Program-made: the position numbers and the translations under genes
NCBI GenBank assembly: GCA_022571865.1
Contig: JACZXA010000017.1
Coordinates: forward strand, 1 to 33,772
Length of the DNA: 33,772 nt
Direction: 5' to 3'
Source of the DNA: Pseudomonadota bacterium
GTDB lineage: Bacteria; Pseudomonadota; Gammaproteobacteria; Pseudomonadales; Azotimanducaceae
Part shown: positions 23,146 to 31,894 of the stretch, piece by piece
Position numbering within the stretch: the stretch's first letter is position 1
Layout of the letters: every line of letters begins with the position of its first letter
The notes under the pieces: model-generated
What the model saw: only the letters and a program-made list of their open reading frames with translations
What the model was told of the DNA's origin: nothing
The model's database searches: none

Positions 23146-25215
23146 TCAATCGTCCGCGAGCTCGTTGAGTAACGTTTCCTGCGCGCTACGCCTCTTGGCC
23201 TTCGTCGCCTTCATTTGTTTATAGCTTCCGTCGGCCTGCAAGACCCATGCCTGGGAGTTGTCTGACAGATAAAACTGAGTTTCACGCAGGATGCGCCTGC
23301 GTAACCCTTCGTTTTCGATTGGAAAACAGGTTTCTACGCGGTTGAAGAAATTCCTACCCATCCAGTCTGCACTGGATAGATACAGATCGGGATCATTATC
23401 GTTGTCGAAATAGAAAAAACGTGTGTGCTCGAGAAAACGTCCAACGATGGAACGAACCCGAATGCCGTCGGACACGCCCTTGACTCCAGGTCGCAACGAG
23501 CAAACACCCCGCACGATCAGATCTATTTTCACCCCTGCCTGAGACGCACGATATAGCGCCTGGATTATCTGAGGCTCGATCAACGAGTTCATCTTGGCGA
23601 TGATGCGACCCGGCTTCCCTCTTGTTGCCAGCCCAGTCTCGCGTTCTATCAACTCGATCATCGTTTTGTGCAATGTAAACGGCGATTGGAGCAGCTTCTT
23701 CAATCGCCTGACTTTGCCCATTGAGGTAAGTTGCTGAAAAACCTGTTGAACATCCTCACCAATGGCCTCATCACAGGTAAACAACCCGTAGTCGGTATAA
23801 AGTCGTGCCGTGCGGGTATGGTAATTGCCCGTGCCAAGGTGCACATAACGCCTCAGCGTACGGCCTTCGCGGCGAATCACCATGCTCATCTTGGCGTGGG
23901 TTTTGTGACCGACCACGCCGTAAACTACTTGAACGCCAACCATCTGCAGGTGAGTGGCCAGTTCGATGTTGGCCTCTTCGTCAAATTGAGCCATCAACTC
24001 TATGACAACCATGACCTCTTTGCCGGAGGACGCGGCGTCAACCAGCGCTTCCACCACCGCAGACTCCTTACCTGTGCGATACAGTGTCTGACGGATTGAG
24101 ACCACCTGGGGATCTCTGGCGGACTGGCGTAGAAAATCTATGAACGGAACAAACGACTCGAAGGGATGGTGCAGCAGAATGTCGCCTTGTCGAATCGCTT
24201 CGAAGATGTCGTTTGTCGTGCGTAACTTCTCGGGGATACTGGGTGTAAATCCCGGGTACTTGAGCTCCGGGCGATCAACCAGTTCGGGGACCGCGGACAA
24301 CCGCATCAGGTTTACCGGACCGTTGCAGCGATAAACGTCATCTGGCGACAAACGAAATTGTTCACTCAGGAAGACTTCCAGCTCTTGAGGGCAGTCTTGA
24401 GCCAACTCCAGGCGCACTGCGTCCCCGTAGCGACGCGACGAAAGCTCCCCCTCCAAAGCGCGCAACAAATCGTCAACTTCCTCTGCATCGACGAACAAAT
24501 TGCTGTTTCGAGTCACCCGGAATTGATAACAGCCCGTGGCCGTCATTCCGGGAAACAGATCCGAGACATGCGCATCGATGATCGAAGAAAGCAGAACAAA
24601 CTCGTTGGGAGTCTGCGCGCACGATTCCGGCAGACGCACAACACGAGACAATGCTCGCGGCACCTGTACGATCGCTTTGCCGCTGCGCCGTCCGAATGCG
24701 TCTTCACCTCGCAACGTGACAATAAAGGCCAGGCTCTTGTTGAGCGGTTCTGGAAAGGGATGCGCCGGATCCAAACCAATTGGATTCATGATGGGCGCAA
24801 GCTCTCGATTGAAAAAGCGTTTCAACCATCGAGCCTGTTTGTCGTTCCAATCGTCTCGCTCCAGGATGCGAATGCCCTGAATGTCGAGCTTAGGCAGCAA
24901 AACATCGTTCAACACGCGATATTGCTCGTTGACGAGTTCTCGCGCCACGTCGGCAATGGCACGAAGCTGTTCCGATGGGGTCATGTTGTCCGGACCCCGC
25001 TGCTCGGCCCCATACGCTTCCTGCTGTTTCAAACCGGCAACACGAATCTCGAAAAATTCATCCAGTACGGAACAGGCAATACACAGAAATCGCAGTCGCT
25101 CGAGCAACGGTATGCCGTCGTCCTTGGCCTGCGCCAGCACTCGGCGATTGAACTCCAAAAAAGACAGCTCACGGTTAATATAGAGTTCCGGGTTGCTGAG
25201 CCAGTCGTCTTTCAT
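23146..25215 (-). CDS. ppk1: polyphosphate kinase 1
   Basis: PPK1 of 689 residues (E. coli PPK is 688). It polymerises the gamma-phosphate of ATP into polyphosphate, with a phospho-histidine intermediate. The N-terminal domain starts NRELSFLEFNRRVLAQA, then the head domain with MNPIGLDPAHPFP, then two phospholipase-D-like C-terminal domains carrying SIRQTLYRTG, YVHLGTGNYHTRTARLYTDY with the catalytic His, and IVRGVCSLRPG. It is monocistronic by position: divergent from cmoA (62-bp gap) and convergent with ppx. Together, PPK1 and Ppx would set polyphosphate level in stress and phosphate limitation. Confidence 0.95.
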   Translation of the reverse strand: MKDDWLSNPELYINRELSFLEFNRRVLAQAKDDGIPLLERLRFLCIACSVLDEFFEIRVAGLKQQEAYGAEQRGPDNMTPSEQLRAIADVARELVNEQYRVLNDVLLPKLDIQGIRILERDDWNDKQARWLKRFFNRELAPIMNPIGLDPAHPFPEPLNKSLAFIVTLRGEDAFGRRSGKAIVQVPRALSRVVRLPESCAQTPNEFVLLSSIIDAHVSDLFPGMTATGCYQFRVTRNSNLFVDAEEVDDLLRALEGELSSRRYGDAVRLELAQDCPQELEVFLSEQFRLSPDDVYRCNGPVNLMRLSAVPELVDRPELKYPGFTPSIPEKLRTTNDIFEAIRQGDILLHHPFESFVPFIDFLRQSARDPQVVSIRQTLYRTGKESAVVEALVDAASSGKEVMVVIELMAQFDEEANIELATHLQMVGVQVVYGVVGHKTHAKMSMVIRREGRTLRRYVHLGTGNYHTRTARLYTDYGLFTCDEAIGEDVQQVFQQLTSMGKVRRLKKLLQSPFTLHKTMIELIERETGLATRGKPGRIIAKMNSLIEPQIIQALYRASQAGVKIDLIVRGVCSLRPGVKGVSDGIRVRSIVGRFLEHTRFFYFDNDNDPDLYLSSADWMGRNFFNRVETCFPIENEGLRRRILRETQFYLSDNSQAWVLQADGSYKQMKATKAKRRSAQETLLNELADD

Positions 25216-25277
25216 CGCTTACAATACAGTACCCACAGGGCACACGAGTCTAGCATGTCAAAGATACTGAATTTGTG

Positions 25278-26021
25278 ATGAGTAACCCGCCTAAAAGTCG
25301 ACAAGGCAGCGGACAAGATCGGGTGTTCAGCAAAGCAAGCCAACACATCGTTGATTTTGTATTCGACGATGCGGTTGCCGATGTATTTCCAGACATGATC
25401 AGACGCTCGGTACCAGGCTACGAAACAGTCATCCCGATCACCGGATTGATTGCGGCCCAACATGTCAGACCAGGAGGTCGGATCTACGATCTGGGATGTT
25501 CCCTCGGCGCGACCACGCTTGCCGTACTAAAGCAGTTGAACGACATCCCCTGCGACATCATCGCGGTGGACAATGCCCCGGCAATGATCGCGCGCGCGCG
25601 CGAACTCGTCACCGACACTCGGGTAGAGTTTCTGGAAGCGGATGTTCTGGATCTGGAAATGGAAAACGCCAGCATTGTGTTACTCAACTATGTGCTCCAG
25701 TTCATCAGCGTCGATGATCGATTGACGCTGCTCAACAAGATCCAACGCAGCTTGCTTCCAGACGGTCGCCTGATTCTCTCTGAAAAGATCTGCTTCGAAG
25801 AAAGAGAGATTCAGTCCTACTATGATGCACTGCATTTACAATACAAACGTGCCAACGGGTACAGCGAACTCGAGATTTCTCAGAAGCGTTCCGCGTTGGA
25901 AAACGTCATGATCGTCGATAGTGTCGATGTGCATCTTGCCCGCTTCGAGGAAGCCGGCTTCTCCCATGCCGATGTATGGTTTCGATGCCTGAACTGGGCT
26001 TCTTTTCTCGTTTCACCGTGA
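25278..26021 (+). CDS. cmoA: carboxy-S-adenosyl-L-methionine synthase CmoA
   Basis: CmoA of 247 residues, the same length as the E. coli protein. It converts S-adenosylmethionine and prephenate to carboxy-SAM. The start DRVFSKASQHIVDFVFDDAVADVFPDMI is diagnostic, followed by YDLGCSLGATTLAV (SAM-binding motif I) and IAVDNAPAMIARAR. ATG at 25278 is preceded immediately by an in-frame GTG at 25275; either could start. The 62-bp gap to ppk1 must hold both promoters. The overlap with cmoB indicates coupled translation of the two-step wobble-uridine pathway. Confidence 0.95.
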   Translation: MSNPPKSRQGSGQDRVFSKASQHIVDFVFDDAVADVFPDMIRRSVPGYETVIPITGLIAAQHVRPGGRIYDLGCSLGATTLAVLKQLNDIPCDIIAVDNAPAMIARARELVTDTRVEFLEADVLDLEMENASIVLLNYVLQFISVDDRLTLLNKIQRSLLPDGRLILSEKICFEEREIQSYYDALHLQYKRANGYSELEISQKRSALENVMIVDSVDVHLARFEEAGFSHADVWFRCLNWASFLVSP

Positions 26022-26953
26022 ATTTTTCTCCGCTATACGAGGCGATTCCCGAGTGGCATACGCTGGATGAATCGTTAGCCACCTGTTTCTCATCGGCCCG
26101 GCACGGAGACTACGAACGCTGGCAATCCGCCGTGCAGGACCTACCCGATTTGAACGTGGACAAGGTAAAGCTGTCTGACACCGTGACGCTCGAGGGCGCA
26201 GCCACGTTTTCGCAGATCACAGAACTGGAGGCGGCACTTCGCAAACTGCATCCCTGGCGCAAAGGACCTTTTGAACTCTTTGGCGTGAAGATCGACAGCG
26301 AATGGCGCTCCGATTGGAAATGGCAGAGGGTAGTACCGCACCTGGACGCGTTGACCGATCGCCGAATACTCGACGTGGGATGCGGCAACGGATATTTCGG
26401 TTGGCGCATGTTGGAAGTACATGCGCGGCTCGTTGTCGGTGTGGATCCAACGCTGATTTTCTGCATGCAACATCAGGCGATCAACCGCTACCTCAAGAGC
26501 GTTCAGAACTGGGTAATACCGCTGCCGTTCGAACAAGTACCCGTTGTGCAATTTGACACGGTTTTCAGCATGGGGGTAGTTTATCACCGCCGCGAACCTC
26601 AGCAACATGTACATCGCCTCTACACGTTCACCCAACCCGGGGGGCAACTCGTATTGGAGTCGCTGGTCGTCGAAACGAAAGAATCACTGGTTCCCGGCGA
26701 CCGTTATGCACGCATGCGCAATGTATGGGTGATACCGTCGATTACGGAACTCACCCAGTGGGTAAGCAGCGCCGGTTACGTGGACATCGACGTGGTCGAT
26801 GTGACCGCAACAACTCCCGATGAGCAGCGCTCCACTCCATGGATGCGTTTCGACTCGTTGCCCGAAGCGTTACATCCGGATAACCCGTTACATACCGCGG
26901 AAGGATATCCGGCACCGGTGCGGGCTGTTGTTGTCGGTCGCAAACCTGAGTAG
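26018..26953 (+). CDS. cmoB: tRNA carboxymethyltransferase CmoB
   Basis: CmoB of 311 residues (E. coli 323). It transfers the carboxymethyl group of carboxy-SAM to 5-hydroxyuridine-34 of tRNAs, giving cmo5U. Diagnostic stretches: PWRKGPFELFGVKIDSEWRS, LDVGCGNGYFGWRM (motif I), FSMGVVYHRR and VPGDRYARMRNVWVIPS. The GTG at 26018 overlaps the cmoA stop (GTGA) and matches the N-terminus of E. coli CmoB; the ATG at 25976 would add 14 residues inside cmoA. A 7-bp hairpin follows the stop. The presence of both genes says the organism modifies wobble U34 in the standard gamma-proteobacterial way. Confidence 0.94.
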   Translation: MNFSPLYEAIPEWHTLDESLATCFSSARHGDYERWQSAVQDLPDLNVDKVKLSDTVTLEGAATFSQITELEAALRKLHPWRKGPFELFGVKIDSEWRSDWKWQRVVPHLDALTDRRILDVGCGNGYFGWRMLEVHARLVVGVDPTLIFCMQHQAINRYLKSVQNWVIPLPFEQVPVVQFDTVFSMGVVYHRREPQQHVHRLYTFTQPGGQLVLESLVVETKESLVPGDRYARMRNVWVIPSITELTQWVSSAGYVDIDVVDVTATTPDEQRSTPWMRFDSLPEALHPDNPLHTAEGYPAPVRAVVVGRKPE

Positions 26954-26975
26954 TGTTAGCTGGTTTCTCTAACAC
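26953..26975 (+). terminator. hairpin right after cmoB
   Basis: A 7-bp perfect stem (26953-26959 with 26969-26975) begins within the cmoB stop codon. No T run follows, so it is only a weak terminator candidate. Confidence 0.3.
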
Positions 26976-27005
26976 ACGTTACGAGCGCAGTAGGGCTGTC
27001 AATCA

Positions 27006-27383
27006 ATGATAATCGGATTTGTCCCAATATCCTTCCGGTTCCGCGGCAAGCTGCGCCGTCTTGCGGATATCTATCACTGTTTCCGGGAGCATCCAGGCGT
27101 GGGTTTACACCCTACCCAGATATCGAGATATACGGGGATGGGTTTCGCTGAGGTCAACGTGCGTCTGAACGCAACGCCGGAGCTTTTTATCAAGCTACCC
27201 AGGCGGCCGGACGGGATCACCCGTTATCGGCTCACCACCACCATCACCGTGAAATCTCCCGAAGAAGTCGAGCGGTTTCTCATCAGTGCCGCTCGCAGGG
27301 AAAGCTTCATCCTGTATGCAATGGGGGCAATGCTCCTATGCGCCATGTTGATCGTCGTGATCCTCATCGGTCCATCACTCTAG
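27006..27383 (+). CDS. small protein with winged-helix-like N-terminus and one membrane helix
   Basis: Not recognised as a named family. The product is 125 residues. The N-terminal half (about 13-80) has the look of a small winged helix: helix, LHPTQISRYTGMGFAEVNVRL as a turn-and-recognition-helix candidate, then a basic wing (KLPRRPDGITRYRL). A short linker leads to a hydrophobic C-terminal helix (about 102-123). This suggests a membrane-tethered nucleic-acid- or protein-binding module; no catalytic motif is visible. It starts 52 nt after cmoB and lies 61 nt before an acyl-CoA dehydrogenase gene, all plus strand. Confidence 0.6.
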   Translation: MIIGFVPISFRFRGKLRRLADIYHCFREHPGVGLHPTQISRYTGMGFAEVNVRLNATPELFIKLPRRPDGITRYRLTTTITVKSPEEVERFLISAARRESFILYAMGAMLLCAMLIVVILIGPSL

Positions 27384-27444
27384 CCTTCATGAGTTCGTTT
27401 CAGCAGATATCGATAACGGCAAAAATCGACCACAGGACTATCCG

Positions 27445-28551
27445 ATGCCTGAGTCGCTAACACCCGCCCAACTTGAGCTGCGGGAGAAAGCCGCGGCGTT
27501 TGCCCGAGAGGAACTCCTGCCGCGCCGCGATGGCGCAGACCAGGCAAGGATCGAAATCCTCAATGCAGCAAAGGCCGCATCACTTTTCACCATGACCCAA
27601 CCGAAAGCGTTCGGTGGCAGCGAAGCATCTACCCTCGAACTCAGCATCGTTCGCGATGAACTGGCCGCACACAATCCCCCGTTTCTACATACCGTTTTCG
27701 GCCCCGGGCCTGGCGTACTTGCAGGTGTTGGAGAACCGCTCAAGACAACACATCTGGCCCCTCTCATTGCCGGAGACAAGAAGTCTGCTTTCGGATTCAC
27801 CGAACCAGATGAAGCACCGCGCGCAACCTGGGGGGTGCTTGACGGCGATGAACTGATCGTCAACGGTCAGAAGTCATACGTGACTGGCGGTGCGAGCGCA
27901 GATTTCATCAACACGCTGGTGCAAATCGATGAGCACGGGCCGGCACTGGTGGTAATCGATACGGCCACAGAGGGTGTTGAACGAGTCAGGGATTTTTGCT
28001 CTCTCGACGGCAGCGCCCACGCTGCTTTCGAGTTTCACGATGTACACATCCCCAAAACGTACATCATTGGCCAACCCGGTGAAGGGCTACCCAGGGCGAT
28101 GAAACAAATCGGCGATACCCGCCTCGCAATTGCCGCAAATTGCGTCGGTTGGATGCGATGGCTACTCGACTACCTCACCGATCACCTCAAGGCTCCGACT
28201 CGTGGAGGCAAGACGAGAGGTGACAAGGAAGGTGTACGACTGCGTTACGCTGAGTTGCGAATCAAGGCTTACGCCGCACGCAGCATGTTGTATCGAACTG
28301 CCCGCCTCGCAGACGCCGGGGAGAACATCGTCAATGAGGGAATTGCCTGTAAGGTGTTTGCCAGCGAAGCAGTCGGCGAAATTGTCGACACCTCGATCCA
28401 GTTGGTAGGCGGCGTTGCGCTCATCGAAGGTCATCCACTGGAAACGTTGTATCGTCAGGTCCGGTCCTTGCGTCTCGCCGAAGGAGGCAGTGACGTACTG
28501 CGGCTGAACCTGGCTAGAGGTAAATTGGAACTGAATAAAGGAACAATATGA
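27445..28551 (+). CDS. acyl-CoA dehydrogenase-family protein
   Basis: Acyl-CoA dehydrogenase of 368 residues, somewhat shorter than the usual 380-400. Recognisable parts: FGFTEPDEAP in place of the common TEPxxGSD loop, ELIVNGQKSYVTGGASADF, FHDVHIPKTYIIGQPGEG, and the C-terminal RLAEGGSDVLRLN motif. The FAD loop lacks the canonical Gly-Ser-Asp, and the catalytic glutamate position near the C-terminus is not standard, so substrate and activity are uncertain. Its stop overlaps the next lipoprotein start (ATGATG), which implies coupling. Confidence 0.85.
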   Translation: MPESLTPAQLELREKAAAFAREELLPRRDGADQARIEILNAAKAASLFTMTQPKAFGGSEASTLELSIVRDELAAHNPPFLHTVFGPGPGVLAGVGEPLKTTHLAPLIAGDKKSAFGFTEPDEAPRATWGVLDGDELIVNGQKSYVTGGASADFINTLVQIDEHGPALVVIDTATEGVERVRDFCSLDGSAHAAFEFHDVHIPKTYIIGQPGEGLPRAMKQIGDTRLAIAANCVGWMRWLLDYLTDHLKAPTRGGKTRGDKEGVRLRYAELRIKAYAARSMLYRTARLADAGENIVNEGIACKVFASEAVGEIVDTSIQLVGGVALIEGHPLETLYRQVRSLRLAEGGSDVLRLNLARGKLELNKGTI

Positions 28552-28862
28552 TGCGCCAGTTGTTGATCGTCATGACACTGCAGATACTCGTGCTGGGTGG
28601 TTGCACGTGGATCAAGCTGACCGAAGGCGGCGCAACCGTCAGCACGGCGACCGAGGCGGACGTCGTGAATTGCCAGAAAGTGGGTATGGTCTCGACCAAC
28701 ACCAAGGACAAACTTGTGGTCAACCGCAGCGACAGCAAGGTCCGCGAAGAGCTACTGGTATTAGCGCGCAACGAAGCGGCGCGACTCGGTGGCGATACCA
28801 TTGTTGCCCAGGGTCCACCACGAGCAGGCGAACAGGACTTTGCCGCGTATCGGTGCCGCTGA
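28548..28862 (+). CDS. DUF4156-like lipoprotein
   Basis: Predicted lipoprotein of 104 residues with signal MMRQLLIVMTLQILVLGGC; Cys19 is the lipidation site. The mature part contains CQKVGMVSTNT and ARNEAARLGGDTIV and ends in YRCR, the pattern of DUF4156 (E. coli YjeI-like) proteins. Two further cysteines (42 and 103) could form a disulfide in the periplasm. AAAGGAAC precedes the start, which overlaps the acyl-CoA dehydrogenase stop. Function unknown. It converges on the SmrA-like gene with 18 nt between. Confidence 0.8.
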   Translation: MMRQLLIVMTLQILVLGGCTWIKLTEGGATVSTATEADVVNCQKVGMVSTNTKDKLVVNRSDSKVREELLVLARNEAARLGGDTIVAQGPPRAGEQDFAAYRCR

Positions 28863-28880
28863 CGGGAACTAAGAAAAACT

Positions 28881-29480
28881 TCAAGCCGGGGGGGAGCTGT
28901 CGCCTTTCAGGCCGTATCGCTCACGGTTTTCGTCTTTCTTTAGCGGCGTTTTCTTCAACAAAGCGTATACCGCACCCGTGCCGCCATGGTGGTTCTGCGC
29001 ACTGTGAAAAGCAATGACCTCCGGGATCTGCTCCAGCCAATGCGCAACACGGCTCTTGATCCTCGCCGGGGTCTTGCTCAGCTCGCCGCGACCGTGAGCG
29101 ATCAGCACCGTCCGCCAACCTCTCACAAAAGCAACGTTGAGAAACTTGAGCATTTCAATGCGCGCTTCTTTGACCGTGCAACCATGGAGGTCTAAAGATC
29201 CCTCGATGGGGTAGCGTCCGGATTTGAGCTTCTTGAAAACTTCGTGTTGTACACCGTCCTTTTTCCACTCCAGAATATCCCTCGGCCGTTTTTGAGGTAC
29301 TTCGCCAAGGCTCAAATAGTTTGGATCCACTTTCGGGACCCTGGTGTTGCCAAGCGCGGCTTCCCTCCGCTCCATCTGGCTGGTAGTCGCTTCCTGCGGG
29401 ACTTTTTCATGGCGAACGCGCCTTTGTTGTAAAGGCGCAACGTCGCTCATCGCATCCTTGAAAGACTCTTCTTCGTTCAT
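28881..29480 (-). CDS. smrA: Smr-domain protein, SmrA-like
   Basis: Protein of 199 residues. The N-terminal part has FKDAMSDVAPLQ and EVFKKLKSGRYP, and the C-terminal Smr domain has LDLHG, HGRGELS and HHGGTGAVYALLKK. The arrangement matches E. coli SmrA (YdaL) better than SmrB (YfcN). Smr domains are nicking endonuclease or RNA-cleaving folds; unlike E. coli SmrA as I recall it, this copy keeps the canonical LDLHG motif. The start overlaps the upstream PhyH-like stop by 4 nt (ATGA), so the two are coupled. Confidence 0.85.
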   Translation of the reverse strand: MNEEESFKDAMSDVAPLQQRRVRHEKVPQEATTSQMERREAALGNTRVPKVDPNYLSLGEVPQKRPRDILEWKKDGVQHEVFKKLKSGRYPIEGSLDLHGCTVKEARIEMLKFLNVAFVRGWRTVLIAHGRGELSKTPARIKSRVAHWLEQIPEVIAFHSAQNHHGGTGAVYALLKKTPLKKDENRERYGLKGDSSPPA

Positions 29481-30280
29481 GGACTATCGGGTCTCACAGG
29501 TACGCTCGGATACTGAGCCGAACGTGTTCCAGGAATAGGTCTGTTCGCTCCTGTGTGATAGGTGAATACACTCGACAGTTTTACCTCGTCGCTACGGTTT
29601 TTGTCTGCCGCATGAAAAAGCCGGCAATGAAAAAACAACACGTCGCCAATCGCAAGGTCGATGGAAACCGCTTGCCTGATGAGTTGCCTGTTCTCACTGA
29701 GCTCCGGTCGCAAAAACAGATCCCTGTCCAACCGGCCTCGCTCGATTTCCAACACATGCGTTCCTGGAATAACCTTCAGCGCGCCATTGCTGCTGTTCTC
29801 GTCTCCCAGGGCCAGCCAGACCGAAATCAGTTCGGGTACATCGAAAGACCAGTAGCGGATGTCCTGATGCCACAATGTAGCGCTCGAGTAGCCGGGGTTT
29901 TTGGTCATCACACAGTTGTGGTGGCTTTGAGACAGACACACGTCCTGATCGTCCAGCAAAACCGACAGGTAAGATTTGACCTCGGAGCCCGCAGCCCAGC
30001 CGCGGAATGCGGAGTGCCGGGCGTAAGCGTGTAATAACCTGCGTGGCGTATCACCGCCGAAGACATCCCGCGAAGACGGTGCTCCCGGATAACCCACATC
30101 GGTTTCGAACTCGGCGGGACCGATGAGGGGATCGAGACTCGCCAGTATCTGCTCACGCATCTCGTTGCAAAGTAGCTTATCGCACAGCCCACGGACAACC
30201 ACGTATCCGTCCCGCAGAAATGCAGGGCGAACAAGATCGTCTATTGCTTCACCAGCAATGTGTTCTCGGGAGCTGTTCAT
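29477..30280 (-). CDS. phytanoyl-CoA dioxygenase-family protein
   Basis: Fe(II)/2-oxoglutarate-dependent oxygenase-like protein of 267 residues. The double-stranded beta-helix has the metal triad His138 and Asp140 in WHQDIRYW and a distal His, most likely His223 in FHCRLFHAA. The 2-oxoglutarate-binding position that is usually Arg appears to be Lys234. Family members hydroxylate diverse small molecules (phytanoyl-CoA, antibiotics, betaines), so the substrate is open. ATG at 30280 is preferred over a TTG at 30325, which gives 15 poorly supported extra residues. Confidence 0.85.
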   Translation of the reverse strand: MNSSREHIAGEAIDDLVRPAFLRDGYVVVRGLCDKLLCNEMREQILASLDPLIGPAEFETDVGYPGAPSSRDVFGGDTPRRLLHAYARHSAFRGWAAGSEVKSYLSVLLDDQDVCLSQSHHNCVMTKNPGYSSATLWHQDIRYWSFDVPELISVWLALGDENSSNGALKVIPGTHVLEIERGRLDRDLFLRPELSENRQLIRQAVSIDLAIGDVLFFHCRLFHAADKNRSDEVKLSSVFTYHTGANRPIPGTRSAQYPSVPVRPDSP

Positions 30281-30606
30281 CGGCTGCGTTGAATCAGGGA
30301 ATAATTCGAAGTCTAGCCTGTGCAACCCAAGATCGCGACATCGAAAAAAACATAATGGAGAGTAACGAAAACAAACGCGTTGCGCACAACACGACGAAAC
30401 CGGTATCCATCTCGCAAGTTGTTGTTACTTAAGTTTGTTCGAGACCGAAACGGATTGGAGTAACCGGTAACAAATAAAAATCTACTAACGTGCGTGTCAG
30501 ATCAGAGTACCTGAGAAGAATTCCAACACGTTTTACGTTGCACATAACGTTGACATAGTGGTCATCAATGGTTGATGCTGAACCTCCCCCCCCCATGGAG
30601 CAGAAC
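30281..30606. other. spacer between PhyH-like and histone-like genes
   Basis: Divergent spacer of about 326 bp. It contains a run of nine C at 30586-30594, just before an ATG at 30595 in the histone-like frame. A possible -35 box TTGACA lies at about 30551, without a convincing -10. A 25-codon frame at 30355 is too short to support as a gene. Confidence 0.5.
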
Positions 30607-30945
30607 GTGGCGAAAAAAAAACGAGCAGTTAAGAAACGAACGGCTGGTGGTACTGCAAAACGTGCAGTGAAAAAACGCGCTGTTAAAAAACGCGTAGTGA
30701 AAAAACGTGCAGCCGGTAGCACGGCAAAACGTGTAGTGAAAAAGCGAGCTGTTAAGAAACGTGCAACCAAAAAACCTGCAGCGAAGAAGCGCGCAGTCAA
30801 AAAAAGAGCGGTGAAAAAAGGCGCCGTTAAAAAGCGCGCGGTCAGCGCAAAACGGGCTGTCAAAAAACCTACCGTTAAAAAGCCCGCAGTAAAAAAACGA
30901 GTCGTGAAAAAACGTGCGGTGAAAAAACGCGCGACCAAAAAATAG
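30607..30945 (+). CDS. lysine-rich histone H1-like protein
   Basis: Low-complexity basic protein of 112 residues made almost entirely of AVKKR, VVKKR and ATKK-type units, ending RATKK. It resembles the C-terminal tail of eukaryotic histone H1 and bacterial H1-like proteins (AlgP, HctB type), which bind DNA through charge. The GTG at 30607 has GGAG 6 nt upstream; ATGs at 30595 and 30568 are in frame but lie directly after or before the nine-C run and lack ribosome sites. A large hairpin follows 9 nt after the stop. The extended repeats make copy-number variation between strains likely. Confidence 0.8.
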   Translation: MAKKKRAVKKRTAGGTAKRAVKKRAVKKRVVKKRAAGSTAKRVVKKRAVKKRATKKPAAKKRAVKKRAVKKGAVKKRAVSAKRAVKKPTVKKPAVKKRVVKKRAVKKRATKK

Positions 30946-30954
30946 CTAACTAAA

Positions 30955-30993
30955 GACTCCATGGGCGCCAACCATGTTGGCGCCCATGGAGTC
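30955..30993. terminator. large bidirectional hairpin between convergent genes
   Basis: Perfect 18-bp stem (30955-30972 with 30976-30993) with a 3-nt loop. It lies 9 nt after the histone-like stop and includes the first two bases of the caspase-gene stop codon on the other strand (30992-30994). The minus-strand exit has TTTAG and, further on, TTTTTT, so it could end both transcripts. The core carries an inverted repeat of GGCGCC. Confidence 0.7.
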
Positions 30994-31894
30994 ATATAAA
31001 AAATCGACCGAGCCAGCCTTCGAATAACGCTAGATCGTAAAGGGCTTCTCTCTGATAAACGCCTTGTTTCTTAGTACCTATAACTTCCATATTGGGCGAC
31101 TGGTCATCTGGCATCTCCAGAAGAATCTCTGTGCGCAGTTGCGAATAATCTCCCGAAAAACTGCCACCATCCCATGCGTCGATCACGCCTTGAGTGAATA
31201 GTCCGTGACCCATGGTCTCACCCGATAACTGCTTATCCTGACATCCCGAAAGCAGCAGAATGCAGGCATCCGATCGCGGCAGAATTTTGGGTATGTCAAT
31301 TTGTATGCTGTCGTACAGATCGTGCTCCCGCAGGTAAATTTCGTTACACCGTTTGCGAGTCAGTGCGCGATGTACAGGATTGGGTTGTCCGAATTTTGCG
31401 ATGTTCTCGTCCGTTGTCAGACTATGGTCTCTATGACCACGGGTCGCAGTGCCGCTGTGACAGGAATCGGAAAGAACGAGGATGCGAACACCCGGTTGGA
31501 ATTCGCTCCACAACATGGCCAGTTCATCATCGATTTGTTGCCGGTCGAAGAGGCACCAGGTTTCATCCAGATTATCACCTTTGACAAATCGGCCGTCTTC
31601 TCCTCGGCGTTCGTCCTTGTTGACGTCCCGCACCTGTCCTCCGTGTCCGGCATAACTGAGAAAGAAGATGTCACCCTTGACAAGGTCCCGGGCCGCTTTC
31701 TTGATGCCGTCACTCACGGCTTCACAAGTTGCGTCCGTCGAAAGTAACAGCGTCGCCGGATCAAACCCCTGCTGGGTCGCAATTTCCAACATCGACTGGG
31801 CATCGGCCTCACAGAACGCCAGAGCCTCATCCGAACCCTAGTGGGCTGGATCAACTCTGTTGACGCCGATGTGTAAAGACATTCCCTTCGCCAT
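30992..31894 (-). pseudogene. caspase-like peptidase (C14) with in-frame TAG
   Basis: The frame from ATG 31894 encodes 300 residues, but codon 19 is TAG (31838-31840); the frame is unchanged on both sides. The start MAKGMSLHIGVNRVDPAH-stop-GSDEALAFCEADAQSM shows the standard opening of bacterial metacaspases, where Tyr is expected at the stop. The catalytic pair is intact: His84 in SYAGHGGQ and Cys145 in SDSCHSG. A product could restart at 31792 (266 residues), losing the first strand of the fold. It is either a recently inactivated gene, a sequence error or a regulated start. Bacterial caspases act in cell death and immunity in some species, and the target here is unknown. Confidence 0.8.

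Noticed and set aside
7138-31894. Alternative genetic code or stop readthrough to explain TAA and TAG inside genes
   Set aside because: TAA, TAG and TGA all end other genes normally in this window (for example TAG for ompR, TAA for envZ), and the third lesion is a frameshift.
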